Shown in pieces: positions 41,053 to 49,512 of a stretch of 64,000 bases of DNA. The first letter of the stretch is position 1; each line of letters starts with the position of its first letter. Position numbers and translations under genes: made by a program. The stretch spans positions 121,060-185,059 of the forward strand of contig SVMJ01000002.1 of NCBI GenBank assembly GCA_015067485.1, written 5' to 3'. The notes under the pieces were generated by a model. That model was given only the letters and a program-made list of their open reading frames with translations, did not search any database and was not told the origin of the DNA. This stretch comes from Oscillospiraceae bacterium. GTDB lineage: Bacteria; Bacillota; Clostridia; Oscillospirales; JAAYXM01.

Positions 41053-42237
41053 ATGAAACCGCTTGGGATCTATATCCATATCCCGTTCTGTAAAAATCGC
41101 TGTGCATACTGCGATTTCCATTCGAATAAAGTAACCAGTCAGAAGTATATGGCGGACTATACCAAACTGCTCTGCCAGCACATCACCGAGGGTGCGCTCA
41201 AAGACTCGGATTACGAGGTGGACACCTTGTATTTCGGCGGAGGCACTCCCACCTGGATCGGCGCGAAGAACTTGGTTCGTATCGCCAAAACCGTGTATAA
41301 GTGCTTCAAAGTGTTAAATGACTGTGAAACCACGCTGGAGGCCAATCCGGACACGGTGGATCTAAAACTTCTTAAAAAACTGCGAAAAGTGGGCTTTAAC
41401 CGCATTTCATTCGGAATGCAGTCGTCCAATCCGATGGAACTCGCGGATTTGGGACGCACCCACTCGTTCGAGCAGGTGAAAGACGCGGTCGCAATCGCAC
41501 GGAAAGCGAAATTTGACAATATCTCGGTGGATTTGATGTACGGCATCCCGTCGCAGACCGAGCAGACATGGAAAAAGACGCTGGAAGACGCGATCAGCCT
41601 GGATGTCGAACACATCTCGTGCTACGCGCTGAAATTGGAAGAAGGCACCCGTCTGTATGACCATAAGGAAGACTTCCTCTTCCCGGATGATGACACGGTT
41701 GCGGATCTGTATTTGTATGCGGTGGAGCGACTGGAAGCGGCAGGGTACAAGCAGTATGAAGTTTCAAACTTTGCTCGCCCCGGACGTCAGAGCAAGCACA
41801 ATTATAAATACTGGAATTTGGGCGAATATTGGGGCGTAGGTCCATCGGCTTATTCCTTCCTGTCCCGTATGCGTTTCTCTTATGTGGCGCACACCGACCG
41901 CTATATGCAGGCGGTGAAAAACGGGGATACGGTCATCCAGAACAGCGAAAAGGCGGAAGGGATCGAGCGTGCGGGTGAGTATCTGATGCTCATGCTCCGC
42001 ACCACCGAGGGCATCTCCCGCTCAATTCTCGAGAAGAAGTATCTCATCGGGTTTGATAAGATCGAATCCTGCCTGCAAAAGTATGAAGCAGACGGCTATG
42101 CGATGTTTACAGACGGGAGCTGGAGACTCACACCCAAGGGTTTTTTGATCTCGAACACCATCATTTCGGACATTCTCATTGCGCTGGAACAGTCCGAACA
42201 TCTCACATCATCACATTTTAACAAAATCAGAAGATAG
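41053..42237 (+). CDS. hemW: Radical SAM protein HemW
   Basis: A 394-residue radical SAM protein. The [4Fe-4S] cysteines are Cys13, Cys17 and Cys20 (PFCKNRCAYCDFHSN), followed by YFGGGTPTWI and the HemN/HemW-type insert; the C-terminal HemN domain is present. HemW binds heme and delivers it to client proteins; it is often mis-annotated as oxygen-independent coproporphyrinogen oxidase. Position after lepA supports HemW. No heme synthesis genes are in the window. Confidence 0.92.
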   Translation: MKPLGIYIHIPFCKNRCAYCDFHSNKVTSQKYMADYTKLLCQHITEGALKDSDYEVDTLYFGGGTPTWIGAKNLVRIAKTVYKCFKVLNDCETTLEANPDTVDLKLLKKLRKVGFNRISFGMQSSNPMELADLGRTHSFEQVKDAVAIARKAKFDNISVDLMYGIPSQTEQTWKKTLEDAISLDVEHISCYALKLEEGTRLYDHKEDFLFPDDDTVADLYLYAVERLEAAGYKQYEVSNFARPGRQSKHNYKYWNLGEYWGVGPSAYSFLSRMRFSYVAHTDRYMQAVKNGDTVIQNSEKAEGIERAGEYLMLMLRTTEGISRSILEKKYLIGFDKIESCLQKYEADGYAMFTDGSWRLTPKGFLISNTIISDILIALEQSEHLTSSHFNKIRR

Positions 42238-42254
42238 AAGGGAAGAATGACACC

Positions 42255-42524
42255 ATGCGTGCGGTTATTACAGTAGTCGGTAAGGACATGGTTGGTATCA
42301 TTGCGGAAGTTACCGCCATTATGCGTTCTCATGACATCAACATTCTGGATATTACCCAGAGTATTTTGGATGATTTGTTCGTCATGGTCATGCTCACCGA
42401 CATTTCAAAATCCAAGGTGGAGTTTACCGCGTTTGCTTCCGAACTCACCGCGCTTGGCGATCAGATGGGGCTGAAGATCCACGTCATGCACGAAGACGTG
42501 TTCAATTCCATGCATCGGATATAA
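42255..42524 (+). CDS. ACT domain protein (UPF0237)
   Basis: An 89-residue stand-alone ACT domain of the GcvR-like UPF0237 family (AVITVVGKDMVGIIAEVTAI start). ACT domains bind amino acids or related small ligands and regulate partners. It sits 12 bases before the PFL-family gene, and this pair is conserved together in many Firmicutes. The specific ligand is unknown. Confidence 0.9.
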   Translation: MRAVITVVGKDMVGIIAEVTAIMRSHDINILDITQSILDDLFVMVMLTDISKSKVEFTAFASELTALGDQMGLKIHVMHEDVFNSMHRI

Positions 42525-42536
42525 GGGGCGAACGGT

Positions 42537-43895
42537 ATGTTAAATTCTTACGATATTATGGAAACGATCAAGATGATCGAAGAAGAGCATCTTGATATCC
42601 GCACCATCACCATGGGCATCTCCCTGCGTGACTGTTGCGGGGAAGACATCCACCGCGTCGCAGATAAAATCTACGATAAAATCACCCGCACCGCCGAGCG
42701 TTTGGTGGAAGTGGGTGTGCAGCTCGAAGCCGAGTATGGCATTCCCATCATCCACAAGCGCGTTTCGGTTACCCCGATCGCACTTTTGGCGGATGCCTGC
42801 ACCAGTGCGGATGTTACCGTGCTCGCCAAAGCGCTTGACCGCGCGGCAGAAACCGTCGGCATCAACTTCATCGGCGGATACAGTGCGCTGGTACATAAGG
42901 GCATGACCCGCGGCGACCGCAATCTGATCGACTCCATCGCAGAAGCACTCACCGAGACTCAGTGCGTTTGCTCGTCCGTCAATGTGGCGACCACGCGCGC
43001 AGGGATCAATATGGATGCGGTGGCTCGCATGGGTGAGATCGTGAAAGACGCGGCATATCGCACCCGCGACCGCGACTCGATTGCCTGTGCAAAACTCGTG
43101 GTATTCTCCAATGCCACCGAAGACAACCCGTTTATGGCGGGCGCGTTCCATGGCGTGGGCGAAGGGGAAAGCGTCATCAACGTTGGTGTTTCCGGCCCCG
43201 GCGTGGTGCAGAAAGCCATTCAGCGTGCGGGGGATTGCGATCTTGCGCAACTCGCAGAAATCGTGAAACGCACCGCGTTTAAGATTACAAGAATGGGTCA
43301 GCTTGCGGCAAAAGAAGCATCCAAACGCCTTGGTGTGCCGTTTGGGATCGTGGACTTATCCCTGGCTCCGACTCCTGCAGTCGGCGACTCGGTCGCACAT
43401 ATCTTGGAAGAAATGGGACTCGAATCGGTCGGCGCTCACGGCACCACCGCGGCACTTGCCTTGCTCAACGACGCGGTCAAAAAAGGCGGCGTCATGGCGG
43501 CGGCACACGTGGGCGGGCTTTCAGGTGCATTCATCCCGGTCAGCGAAGATGCGGGCATGATCGATGCGGTAAGAGCCGGCGCACTCTCCATGGATAAACT
43601 GGAAGCGATGACCGCGGTCTGCTCGGTCGGGCTCGATATGATCGCCATCCCGGGCGATACCCCGGCAGATGTGATTTCGGGCATCATCGCGGATGAGATC
43701 TCCATCGGCGTGGTCAACAACAAGACTACCGCGGTTCGCGTGATTCCTGCATACGGCAAGAGCGTGGGCGATGAGGTTTGCTACGGCGGTCTGCTTGGGT
43801 CTGCTCCCATCATGAAGATCAACACCAACTCACCTGCCAAGTTCATTTCTAGGAAGGGGCGCATCCCGGCGCCCATCCACAGCCAGAAAAACTGA
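42537..43895 (+). CDS. PFL family protein (UPF0210)
   Basis: A 452-residue protein of the UPF0210/DUF711 family, structurally related to the pyruvate-formate-lyase/ribonucleotide reductase barrel but without the glycyl radical motif. The beginning ([20 protein letters not shown]) and full length match the family. Usually paired with the ACT protein directly upstream, as here. Biochemical role not established. Confidence 0.9.
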   Translation: MLNSYDIMETIKMIEEEHLDIRTITMGISLRDCCGEDIHRVADKIYDKITRTAERLVEVGVQLEAEYGIPIIHKRVSVTPIALLADACTSADVTVLAKALDRAAETVGINFIGGYSALVHKGMTRGDRNLIDSIAEALTETQCVCSSVNVATTRAGINMDAVARMGEIVKDAAYRTRDRDSIACAKLVVFSNATEDNPFMAGAFHGVGEGESVINVGVSGPGVVQKAIQRAGDCDLAQLAEIVKRTAFKITRMGQLAAKEASKRLGVPFGIVDLSLAPTPAVGDSVAHILEEMGLESVGAHGTTAALALLNDAVKKGGVMAAAHVGGLSGAFIPVSEDAGMIDAVRAGALSMDKLEAMTAVCSVGLDMIAIPGDTPADVISGIIADEISIGVVNNKTTAVRVIPAYGKSVGDEVCYGGLLGSAPIMKINTNSPAKFISRKGRIPAPIHSQKN

Positions 43896-43896
43896 T

Positions 43897-44346
43897 ATGG
43901 ACGAGCGGTATATGCGAGAAGCACTCGCGCTTGCACGCGAGGCTGCAGAAGACGGGGAAGTGCCCATTGGTTGCGTGATCGTGAAAGACGGCGAGATTAT
44001 CGGTCGCGGTCGCAACACACGAGAAAAGGGGAAAAATGCGCTCCACCATGCGGAAATTCTTGCCATCGACGATGCGTGTAAAACTCTCGGCGGTTGGCGC
44101 ATCCCGAACAGTACGTTGTATGTTACATTGGAGCCGTGCCCGATGTGTGCGGGCGCGATCATCAATGCACGCATCGACCGTGTGTGTTTCGGGGCGTATG
44201 ATCCGAAAGCGGGATCCGTCGGTTCGGTAACCGATTTATTCGCGCTTCCGTACAATCACAAACCGGAAGTAACTACGGGTGTTCTCGCCGATGAATGCGC
44301 GCAGATGCTGAAAGACTTTTTTAGGGGACTCCGTGAAAAAGCATGA
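43897..44346 (+). CDS. tadA: tRNA-specific adenosine deaminase
   Basis: A 149-residue zinc deaminase that converts A34 to inosine in tRNA-Arg(ACG), an essential reaction. Zinc/catalytic motif HAE at His51-Glu53 and PCPMC with Cys81 and Cys84; C-terminal helix with MLKDFFRGLREK. Starts one base after the PFL-family stop, so it is last in the lepA operon. Confidence 0.94.
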   Translation: MDERYMREALALAREAAEDGEVPIGCVIVKDGEIIGRGRNTREKGKNALHHAEILAIDDACKTLGGWRIPNSTLYVTLEPCPMCAGAIINARIDRVCFGAYDPKAGSVGSVTDLFALPYNHKPEVTTGVLADECAQMLKDFFRGLREKA

Positions 44347-44381
44347 AGTTAATTCATATTTAATCTTTTCCGATTGGTTTG

Positions 44382-44426
44382 TTAACAAATGACTGATATA
44401 CTGAAAATCAGTTCAAAGAACTTCAT
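44382..44426 (-). CDS. Possible 14-residue peptide with strong ribosome binding site
   Basis: On the minus strand AGGAGGGGG is followed 7 bases later by ATG and a 14-codon frame, MKFFELIFSISVIC. It lies downstream of the rpsT terminators. The peptide is hydrophobic. The strong Shine-Dalgarno is the only support; chance is quite possible. Confidence 0.2.
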   Translation of the reverse strand: MKFFELIFSISVIC

Positions 44427-44452
44427 GTTGAATCCCCCTCCTAATAGTTGTG

Positions 44453-44482
44453 CAAAAGAGTAGGTTTTTACCTGCTCTTTTG
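44453..44482. terminator. Hairpin downstream of tadA, usable on both strands
   Basis: A 12-bp stem (44453-44464 with 44471-44482, one T-G pair) with AAAAG/CTTTT ends and a T-rich loop. Confidence 0.6.
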
Positions 44483-44496
44483 TTATGCATAAAAAG

Positions 44497-44530
44497 AAAA
44501 AGACGATGTGGATCACCACATCGTCTTTTT
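44497..44530. terminator. Terminator of rpsT, bidirectional
   Basis: A 15-bp perfect stem (44497-44511 with 44516-44530, AAAAAGACGATGTGG arm) and ATCA loop, 27 bases past the rpsT stop, with A-rich and T-rich flanks on the two sides. Confidence 0.9.
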
Positions 44531-44557
44531 GTTGCATTTTCAGATAGAACCCTCAGA

Positions 44558-44818
44558 TTACTGAGCCTTGTTCATCTTCTTCATCACGCTGCTCTTTTTG
44601 CGAGCTGCTGTGTTCTTATGAAGAATGCCTTTATTGACTGCCTGGTCAATACTCTTGATAGCAGCAGTATAGGCCTCAGAAGCCTGTGCGCCGCCCTCGT
44701 TTACCGCGGCCTCAAACTTCTTAATAGAAGTCTTCAAAGCACTCTTTGCGGCCTGATTGCGAGCTGCATAAACTTTGGTAAGCTCTACGCGTTTCTTTGC
44801 AGATTTAATGTTGGGCAA
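44558..44818 (-). CDS. rpsT: 30S ribosomal protein S20, TTG start
   Basis: An 86-residue primary 16S rRNA-binding protein of the small subunit. The sequence begins (M)PNIKSAKKRVELTKV as in other S20 proteins, which fixes the start at a TTG codon (44818) behind AAGGAGG with 8 bases between. An ATG ten codons upstream would add residues absent from the family. E. coli rpsT also uses UUG, where it serves autoregulation. Monocistronic with its own promoter and terminator. Confidence 0.93.
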   Translation of the reverse strand: MPNIKSAKKRVELTKVYAARNQAAKSALKTSIKKFEAAVNEGGAQASEAYTAAIKSIDQAVNKGILHKNTAARKKSSVMKKMNKAQ

Positions 44819-44866
44819 AGCGTCCACCTCCTTAAGGTATAGATCCATAATATTTGTTACCGACCT

Positions 44867-44895
44867 ATTATAACATTGTTTTTTTGAAAAAGCAA
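44867..44895 (-). promoter_or_regulatory. Promoter of rpsT
   Basis: On the minus strand TTGCTT (44895-44890) and a perfect TATAAT (44872-44867) with a 17-base spacer. The leader is about 40 nt. Confidence 0.75.
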
Positions 44896-44943
44896 GAAAA
44901 ATTTTTCATTTGTATAGGATATTTTTTTGGAGAGAGAATAAGA

Positions 44944-45810
44944 CTGAAAAAGTTACAGGAGTTGATTGATTTGAAGGGAACAAGGACAGATTTGGCGCTG
45001 GAAGCGTGCGAAATATGGAGAGAAAGTGCAAACAGAAAGCAGGAGATTACGGGCGTAGCGTGCGAAAAAAGTGAAAAAAACGGATATTTGGTGCACCGTG
45101 TACGGGTAACAGATGAAAGAGGGGCACAGGCGATCGGGAAACCTGTGGGGAATTATATCACGATGGAACTCTTAAAAATGCAGGATGACTTGGAGCGTTC
45201 TGTGGAAACCCTGAGCGGCGAAATTTCTGCACTGCTCCCGAAAGAAAACGGATGTACTTTGATCGTGGGACTTGGAAACCACAATATCACGCCCGATGCG
45301 GTGGGGTACAAAACGGTGGGATGTGTGGTGGTTACACGGCATTTGGTGTCGTCGTTTCCGAAAGAGTTTGGATTCTTGCATCCGACCGCGGCGCTTGTCC
45401 CCGGGGTGTTGGGCACGACCGGATGCGAAAGTTTTGAGATTCTCTGCGGGGTGGTGGAGAAAATCAAACCGAGTTGTGTGATCGTGGTGGATGCTCTTGC
45501 CGCACGGAGTCTGGAGCGGCTTTGTAGGACTGTGCAGATCACCGATACCGGGATCGTTCCCGGCTCGGGCGTTGGAAATGCACGCGCCGCCATCAATCGT
45601 GAGACCTTGGGTGTTCCCACCATTGCCATCGGGGTTCCCACCGTGATGGATCTTCAGACGATATCAAAGAATATCACCGAGTCTATGATGGTGACCCCAC
45701 AGGAGATCGACACCCATGTCTCGGAAATCTCGAAACTCATCGGGTTTTCCATCAATCGCGCGCTCCACCCGACACTCTCGATGGAGGATATCGAACTTTT
45801 TTTGCAATAA
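44944..45810 (+). CDS. gpr: Germination protease GPR, start codon unclear
   Basis: Aspartic-type protease that degrades small acid-soluble spore proteins during germination; made as a zymogen in the forespore. RTDLALEA, VGLGNHNITPDAVG (active-site Asp) and VIVVDALAAR (second Asp) are all present. There is no ATG at a sensible place: GGAGAGAG (44929-44936) is followed by CTG 44944, which gives the family-like 14 residues before RTDLA, while AGGAG (44957-44961) precedes TTG 44971. From CTG the protein has 288 residues. It is the direct evidence for sporulation in this organism. Confidence 0.88.
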   Translation: MKKLQELIDLKGTRTDLALEACEIWRESANRKQEITGVACEKSEKNGYLVHRVRVTDERGAQAIGKPVGNYITMELLKMQDDLERSVETLSGEISALLPKENGCTLIVGLGNHNITPDAVGYKTVGCVVVTRHLVSSFPKEFGFLHPTAALVPGVLGTTGCESFEILCGVVEKIKPSCVIVVDALAARSLERLCRTVQITDTGIVPGSGVGNARAAINRETLGVPTIAIGVPTVMDLQTISKNITESMMVTPQEIDTHVSEISKLIGFSINRALHPTLSMEDIELFLQ

Positions 45811-45917
45811 CAAGAAAAAATATAAAATAGGACTATTCAAAAGGAAAATTATGCTTTATAATAAAAGTATCGTTGGTGCAGTCAATGAAATAATTTCTCA
45901 AACAGGAGGAAACGAAA

Positions 45918-46766
45918 GTGTATCAGTTCCCGATTGGTGTTATGTTGGAATCATTCCGTTGTGGCGAAGACGAAGCACTTGACAATGCAGTCAAAGTGGG
46001 CGCAAAAGGCGTTCAGATCTACGCAACACATGGCGAGCATTCCTATGAAGTTTTGGTTGGCGAACGCCGCCAGGAACTCATCAAGAAAATCAAAGACCGC
46101 GGTCTCATCGTGTCCGCTCTGTGCGGCGACTTCGGTCGTGGACTTTATGACCCGGAAGCAAATGTAGAACTCATCGACAAGTCCAAGCGCGTTTTGGAAC
46201 TTGCAAAGGAACTCGGTACCGATGTTGTTACCACACACATCGGCGTTGTTCCGGCAGACCCGAACCATCCGCGTTACAAAATTATGCAGGAAGCTTGCTT
46301 TGAACTTTCCCGCTATGCGGATGATCTCGACGCTCATTTCGCGATCGAAACAGGGCCTGAAACATCCGCAGTTCTGAAGGCATTCCTGGATAGCCTTGGC
46401 TCCAAGGGTGTCGCGGTCAACTTCGACCCGGCAAACCTGATCGCGATCCATCATGAACCGGCAGTACAGGCGGTTCACAACCTGAAGGACTACATCGTAC
46501 ATACGCATGCGAAAGATGCGCAGTGGTTCTGGCAGTGTGAGCCGGAAGTAATCTACGGCATCCGTAAACCCGAAGACATCCCGACCTCCCCGGCATTTGC
46601 GGAAGTCCCGCTCGGTCAGGGCGAAGTCAACTTCCCGACCTACCTGAAGGCATTGGAAGAAGTGGGCTACAAGGGCTTCCTCACCATTGAACGCGAAGTC
46701 GGCGAAACCCCGTATCAGGATATCGAAATGGCAGTGAAATTTCTTGGCGAAAACTTGGCAAAGTAA
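45918..46766 (+). CDS. Sugar phosphate isomerase/epimerase (AP endonuclease 2-like TIM barrel)
   Basis: A 282-residue xylose-isomerase-like TIM barrel. Metal-binding residues appear in IETGPETSAVL, VNFDPANL, HTHAKDA and the final TIEREVGETP. GTG at 45918 is preceded by AGGAGG at 45905-45910. It is followed 12 bases later by a Gfo/Idh/MocA dehydrogenase; such pairs act on inositols, sugar acids or 3-keto sugars. Substrate not determined. Confidence 0.88.
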   Translation: MYQFPIGVMLESFRCGEDEALDNAVKVGAKGVQIYATHGEHSYEVLVGERRQELIKKIKDRGLIVSALCGDFGRGLYDPEANVELIDKSKRVLELAKELGTDVVTTHIGVVPADPNHPRYKIMQEACFELSRYADDLDAHFAIETGPETSAVLKAFLDSLGSKGVAVNFDPANLIAIHHEPAVQAVHNLKDYIVHTHAKDAQWFWQCEPEVIYGIRKPEDIPTSPAFAEVPLGQGEVNFPTYLKALEEVGYKGFLTIEREVGETPYQDIEMAVKFLGENLAK

Positions 46767-46778
46767 GGAGAGAGAAAA

Positions 46779-47837
46779 ATGAGTAAAGTAAAAGTCGGTT
46801 TGATCGGTGCAGGCAGTATCGCTGTCGAGCACATCAAAGGTTATCTGAGCAATCAGGACTGCGAAGTGTACGCGGTCTGCGATATCAACGAATCCCTTGC
46901 AAAGAAGCGCGCAGAAGAATACAACATTCCGCACGTATTCTCCAATGTAGACGATATGCTCGCACTTCCCGAACTCGATGCGGTCAGCGTTTGCGTTCTC
47001 AACGCACTCCACGCTGAAATGTCCATCAAGGCACTGAAAGCGGGCAAGCACGTCCTGTGCGAAAAGCCGATGTCTACCGACATGGCAAGCGCACTCGAAA
47101 TGGCAGAAGCGGAAAAGGAAAGCGGAAAGCTCCTGATGATCGGTTTCGTCCGCCGTTTCGGCAACGACGCGGAAGTCATCAAGGACTACATTGATGCAGG
47201 TGAGCTCGGCGAAATCTACTACAGCCGTGCAAAATATGTCCGCCGTCGCGGTACCCCGGGCGGTTGGTTCACCAACAAGAAACTCTCCGGTGGCGGTCCG
47301 TTGATTGACTTGGCCGTTCATGTCATCGACCTGACCCGTTACCTTGCGGGTAATCCGAAGCCGGTTTCGGTCTACGGTTTCACCTCCAATAAGCTGGGTA
47401 ACCGCTCTAACATCAAAGATGGTGCAAACTACACCAGTTCCACCACCGGCGAAGTTCCGCCGTCCACTGTTGAAGATTTTGCAACCGCGCTCGTCCGCTA
47501 TGACAACGGCAGTGTCTTGGAAGTAACCGTCAGCTTCGAGCTCAACATCGCAAAAGACGAAACTTTGATTGAAATGTGCGGCACCAAGGGTGGCTTCCGT
47601 TTGGATCCGGAACTCACCATTTTCACCGATAAGTACGACCGCATGATCGACATCAAGCCGTACTCGTCGGCTGCACTCACCATGGATGGTCTGTTTGAAA
47701 AAGAAACCGACCACTTCATTGATTGCATTGCAAACGGTAAGAAGTGCATCTCTCCGGCAACCGATGGTGTCGAAGTCATGAAGATCCTGGATGCGATCTA
47801 TCGCTCTGCAGAAAGCGGACACGAAGTCATTCTCTAA
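46779..47837 (+). CDS. Gfo/Idh/MocA family oxidoreductase
   Basis: A 352-residue NAD(P)-dependent sugar/polyol dehydrogenase. The N-terminal Rossmann begins KVGLIGAGSIAVEHIKGY, the catalytic EKP motif is in LCEKPMST, and the substrate-domain motif GGGPLIDLAVHVIDLTRYL carries the catalytic His/Asp. Operon partner of the isomerase. It is a paralogue of the gene at 13775 but clearly diverged. Confidence 0.91.
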   Translation: MSKVKVGLIGAGSIAVEHIKGYLSNQDCEVYAVCDINESLAKKRAEEYNIPHVFSNVDDMLALPELDAVSVCVLNALHAEMSIKALKAGKHVLCEKPMSTDMASALEMAEAEKESGKLLMIGFVRRFGNDAEVIKDYIDAGELGEIYYSRAKYVRRRGTPGGWFTNKKLSGGGPLIDLAVHVIDLTRYLAGNPKPVSVYGFTSNKLGNRSNIKDGANYTSSTTGEVPPSTVEDFATALVRYDNGSVLEVTVSFELNIAKDETLIEMCGTKGGFRLDPELTIFTDKYDRMIDIKPYSSAALTMDGLFEKETDHFIDCIANGKKCISPATDGVEVMKILDAIYRSAESGHEVIL

Positions 47838-47858
47838 GTTTTATAAAAGTAAAAAGAG

Positions 47859-47900
47859 CCTCCTATGGTAGAATCAGAAGTTACCATAGGAGGTTTTCTT
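47859..47900 (+). terminator. Hairpin that ends the operon and sequesters the next ribosome binding site
   Basis: CCTCCTATGGTA (47859-47870) and TACCATAGGAGG (47882-47893) pair over 12 bp, followed by TTTTCTT. The right arm contains AGGAGG for the ATG at 47901. Readthrough RNA would therefore hide that site, a known way insertion sequences avoid expression from outside promoters. Confidence 0.7.
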
Positions 47901-48041
47901 ATGCCAAGAAAATATGAAAAGGTCAGAGAATTGATGACAATCATCAAGAAAACGTGCCGATTCTTTATGTATTTCGCAGTGCTTTATGATTACGACAGCC
48001 GGATGAATGCTCCGCCGCGGGATCGATGTCTTTGGCAATGA
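47901..48041 (+). pseudogene. Remnant of an IS3-type transposase orfA
   Basis: A 46-codon frame beginning MPRKYEKVRELMTIIK. The first 16 residues and the hidden binding site look like the start of small HTH OrfA proteins of IS3-family elements, after which similarity is lost and the frame soon stops. Probably the decayed left end of an insertion sequence. No transposase catalytic part is found nearby. Confidence 0.4.
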
Positions 48042-48176
48042 GTGGTTTTTGTTCGGTTCGGATCATCCCACCTGCAACCAGGGGGTGTCGATTTTGAGAC
48101 AGGTTTTAACCCACGAACTCATAACCCGAAGACGTTCAAGACGCTCAACGGCGCCGGGGAATTGGTTGAGGGATAG
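48007..48176 (+). pseudogene. Decayed coding remnant in two frames
   Basis: One frame reads RGIDVFGNEWFLFGSDHP then CNQG; another, after an apparent frameshift near 48090, reads VDFETGFNPRTHNPK and ends ELVEG at a TAG (48174-48176). Both stretches have protein-like composition but neither has a start or a binding site. I cannot name the family. Confidence 0.25.
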
Positions 48177-48460
48177 AAACTCTAACCGGAACAGTTCGGA
48201 TTCTGTTTCCCGGTCAATTCATACCCCGAAAAAGTGGCGATTTGTTGAACAATAGAAAGGAATATGATACTATAAAACATGTAGATGTTAAAAAGAGAAA
48301 ATAGGTACTCATATGAATGATTGAAACAAACAACTTGTTGCGTTGCAAGTTTGCAAGAAAAAATAAAAGTTTTTGAAAAATTTTAAAAAGCACCCTCAAA
48401 AATTTGGTTTGCAGTACGAACTATGTAGTACCAATAAAATTTATTTGAGGAGATGTTCAT
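48177..48460. other. AT-rich leader region of the secreted stalk-domain gene
   Basis: No gene seen. Contains TTGAAC (48245-48250) and TACTAT (48268-48273) with a 17-base spacer, a plausible sigma-A promoter giving a leader of about 180 nt. Further on, ACCCTC near 48391 and CGAA near 48416 loosely recall SigI promoter elements, but the spacing is longer than usual. Confidence 0.45.
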
Positions 48461-49444
48461 ATGAAAAAAGTATTGGTAATTGCATTGTTGGCATCCACGT
48501 TGCTTGTAAACTGCTTTGCATTTGCAGTAAAATCTGCAGACACAGCTGCATCCGATAGTGTAAACACAGAGCAGTCTGTTCAGGTTGAGAAGCCGCAAAA
48601 GCAGGACAGACACAATCGCGGTGAACGCGAGCCCAAGCCGAACGATATGCCCGCTCCCGAAGAAGCGCCTGAGAAACCCGCTCCCGAAGAAGCGCCTGAG
48701 AAACCCGCTCCCGAAGAAGCGCCTGAGAAACCCGCTCCCGAAGAAGCACCTGAGAAACCCGAAAAACCGGAGGCTCCTGAAAAAAATGAGACCGAGGAAG
48801 ACACTTCCGATGATGTAACTAACGGCGATGCAGATGAATCCGTAAGTGATGATGCGGTAGATGAGGACACTTCCGATGATGCGGCGGAGAAACCTGAAAA
48901 ACCCGAACACGGAAAAAAGCCCATCGACAAAAAGTGTTTCCACGAGAAGAAGGACGAACTTAAGAAGGACAAGAAGCCGCACAAGGAGTATATGCAGGAA
49001 ATCAAGGGCCTGTTCAAGGATTGCGACGATGAGGCAAGAGATGAACTTTTAGATGAAATTGCAGCATCAAAGAAGGAAGAAAATGACGATTCCGTTGACA
49101 CGTTTATCGACGGTGAAGCGGTTGATTTTGACAAGTATGACGGAATCAAGCCGATTATCGAAAATGGCAGAGCGCTTGTTCCGGTCAGAGCGGTTACCGA
49201 GGCATATGGCGCGACCGTTGAATGGGATGAAGAGACAAAGAATATTACCATTACAAAGGATGAAACCGTTATTGTGCTGCAGATTGGAAGTCTTACCGCA
49301 ACGGTGAACGGTGAAGACAAGGAGCTTGATGTCGCACCGGTCATTCATAAGGGCAGAACTCTGGTTCCCATCAGATTTGTCGCAGAGGCATTTGAACTCT
49401 CGGTTGATTGGGATAATGACAGCAGAACAATCGTTGTTGAGTAA
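48461..49444 (+). CDS. Secreted protein with PAPEEAPEK repeats and copper-amine-oxidase-type stalk domain
   Basis: A 327-residue exported protein. A signal peptide (KKVLVIALLASTLLVNCFAF) is followed by a low-complexity Pro/Glu/Lys and Asp/Ser-rich region that includes four exact PAPEEAPEK repeats. The C-terminal copper amine oxidase N-terminal-like (stalk) domain covers about residues 215-327, with two copies of the pattern NGRALVPVRAVTEAYGATVE / KGRTLVPIRFVAEAFELSVD. This domain is a wall-associated module in Firmicutes and implies no oxidase activity. It lies 68 bases ahead of sigI and may be a SigI target. Confidence 0.82.
   Translation: MKKVLVIALLASTLLVNCFAFAVKSADTAASDSVNTEQSVQVEKPQKQDRHNRGEREPKPNDMPAPEEAPEKPAPEEAPEKPAPEEAPEKPAPEEAPEKPEKPEAPEKNETEEDTSDDVTNGDADESVSDDAVDEDTSDDAAEKPEKPEHGKKPIDKKCFHEKKDELKKDKKPHKEYMQEIKGLFKDCDDEARDELLDEIAASKKEENDDSVDTFIDGEAVDFDKYDGIKPIIENGRALVPVRAVTEAYGATVEWDEETKNITITKDETVIVLQIGSLTATVNGEDKELDVAPVIHKGRTLVPIRFVAEAFELSVDWDNDSRTIVVE
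48650..48757 (+). repeat. Four tandem 27-bp repeats
   Basis: Four in-frame copies encode PAPEEAPEK; the DNA copies are almost identical (the last has GCA for GCG). Copy number can change by slippage without breaking the frame. Confidence 0.9.
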
Positions 49445-49450
49445 ATAGAA

Positions 49451-49487
49451 TTAGGCAGGGCTGTGGTTATGCCACAGTCCTGCCTAA
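49451..49487 (+). other. Strong hairpin without T tract between stalk-protein gene and sigI
   Basis: A 16-bp stem with one G-T pair (49451-49466 with 49472-49487) around TTATG. No poly-T follows, so it is more likely an RNA stability or processing hairpin than a terminator, and would allow readthrough into sigI. Confidence 0.6.
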
Positions 49488-49512
49488 AGCAAGTGTTAGG
49501 GATAAGATTAAT

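Noticed and set aside
44379..44390. TTTGTTAACAAA palindrome as a second Rex site
   Set aside because: It lacks the four-base centre of the Rex consensus and lies between convergent genes, not at a promoter.
45951..47822. A 623-codon minus-strand frame
   Set aside because: Shadow of the isomerase and Gfo/Idh genes.
48461..49444. Copper amine oxidase enzyme
   Set aside because: Only the non-catalytic stalk domain is present; no oxidase domain or topaquinone site.
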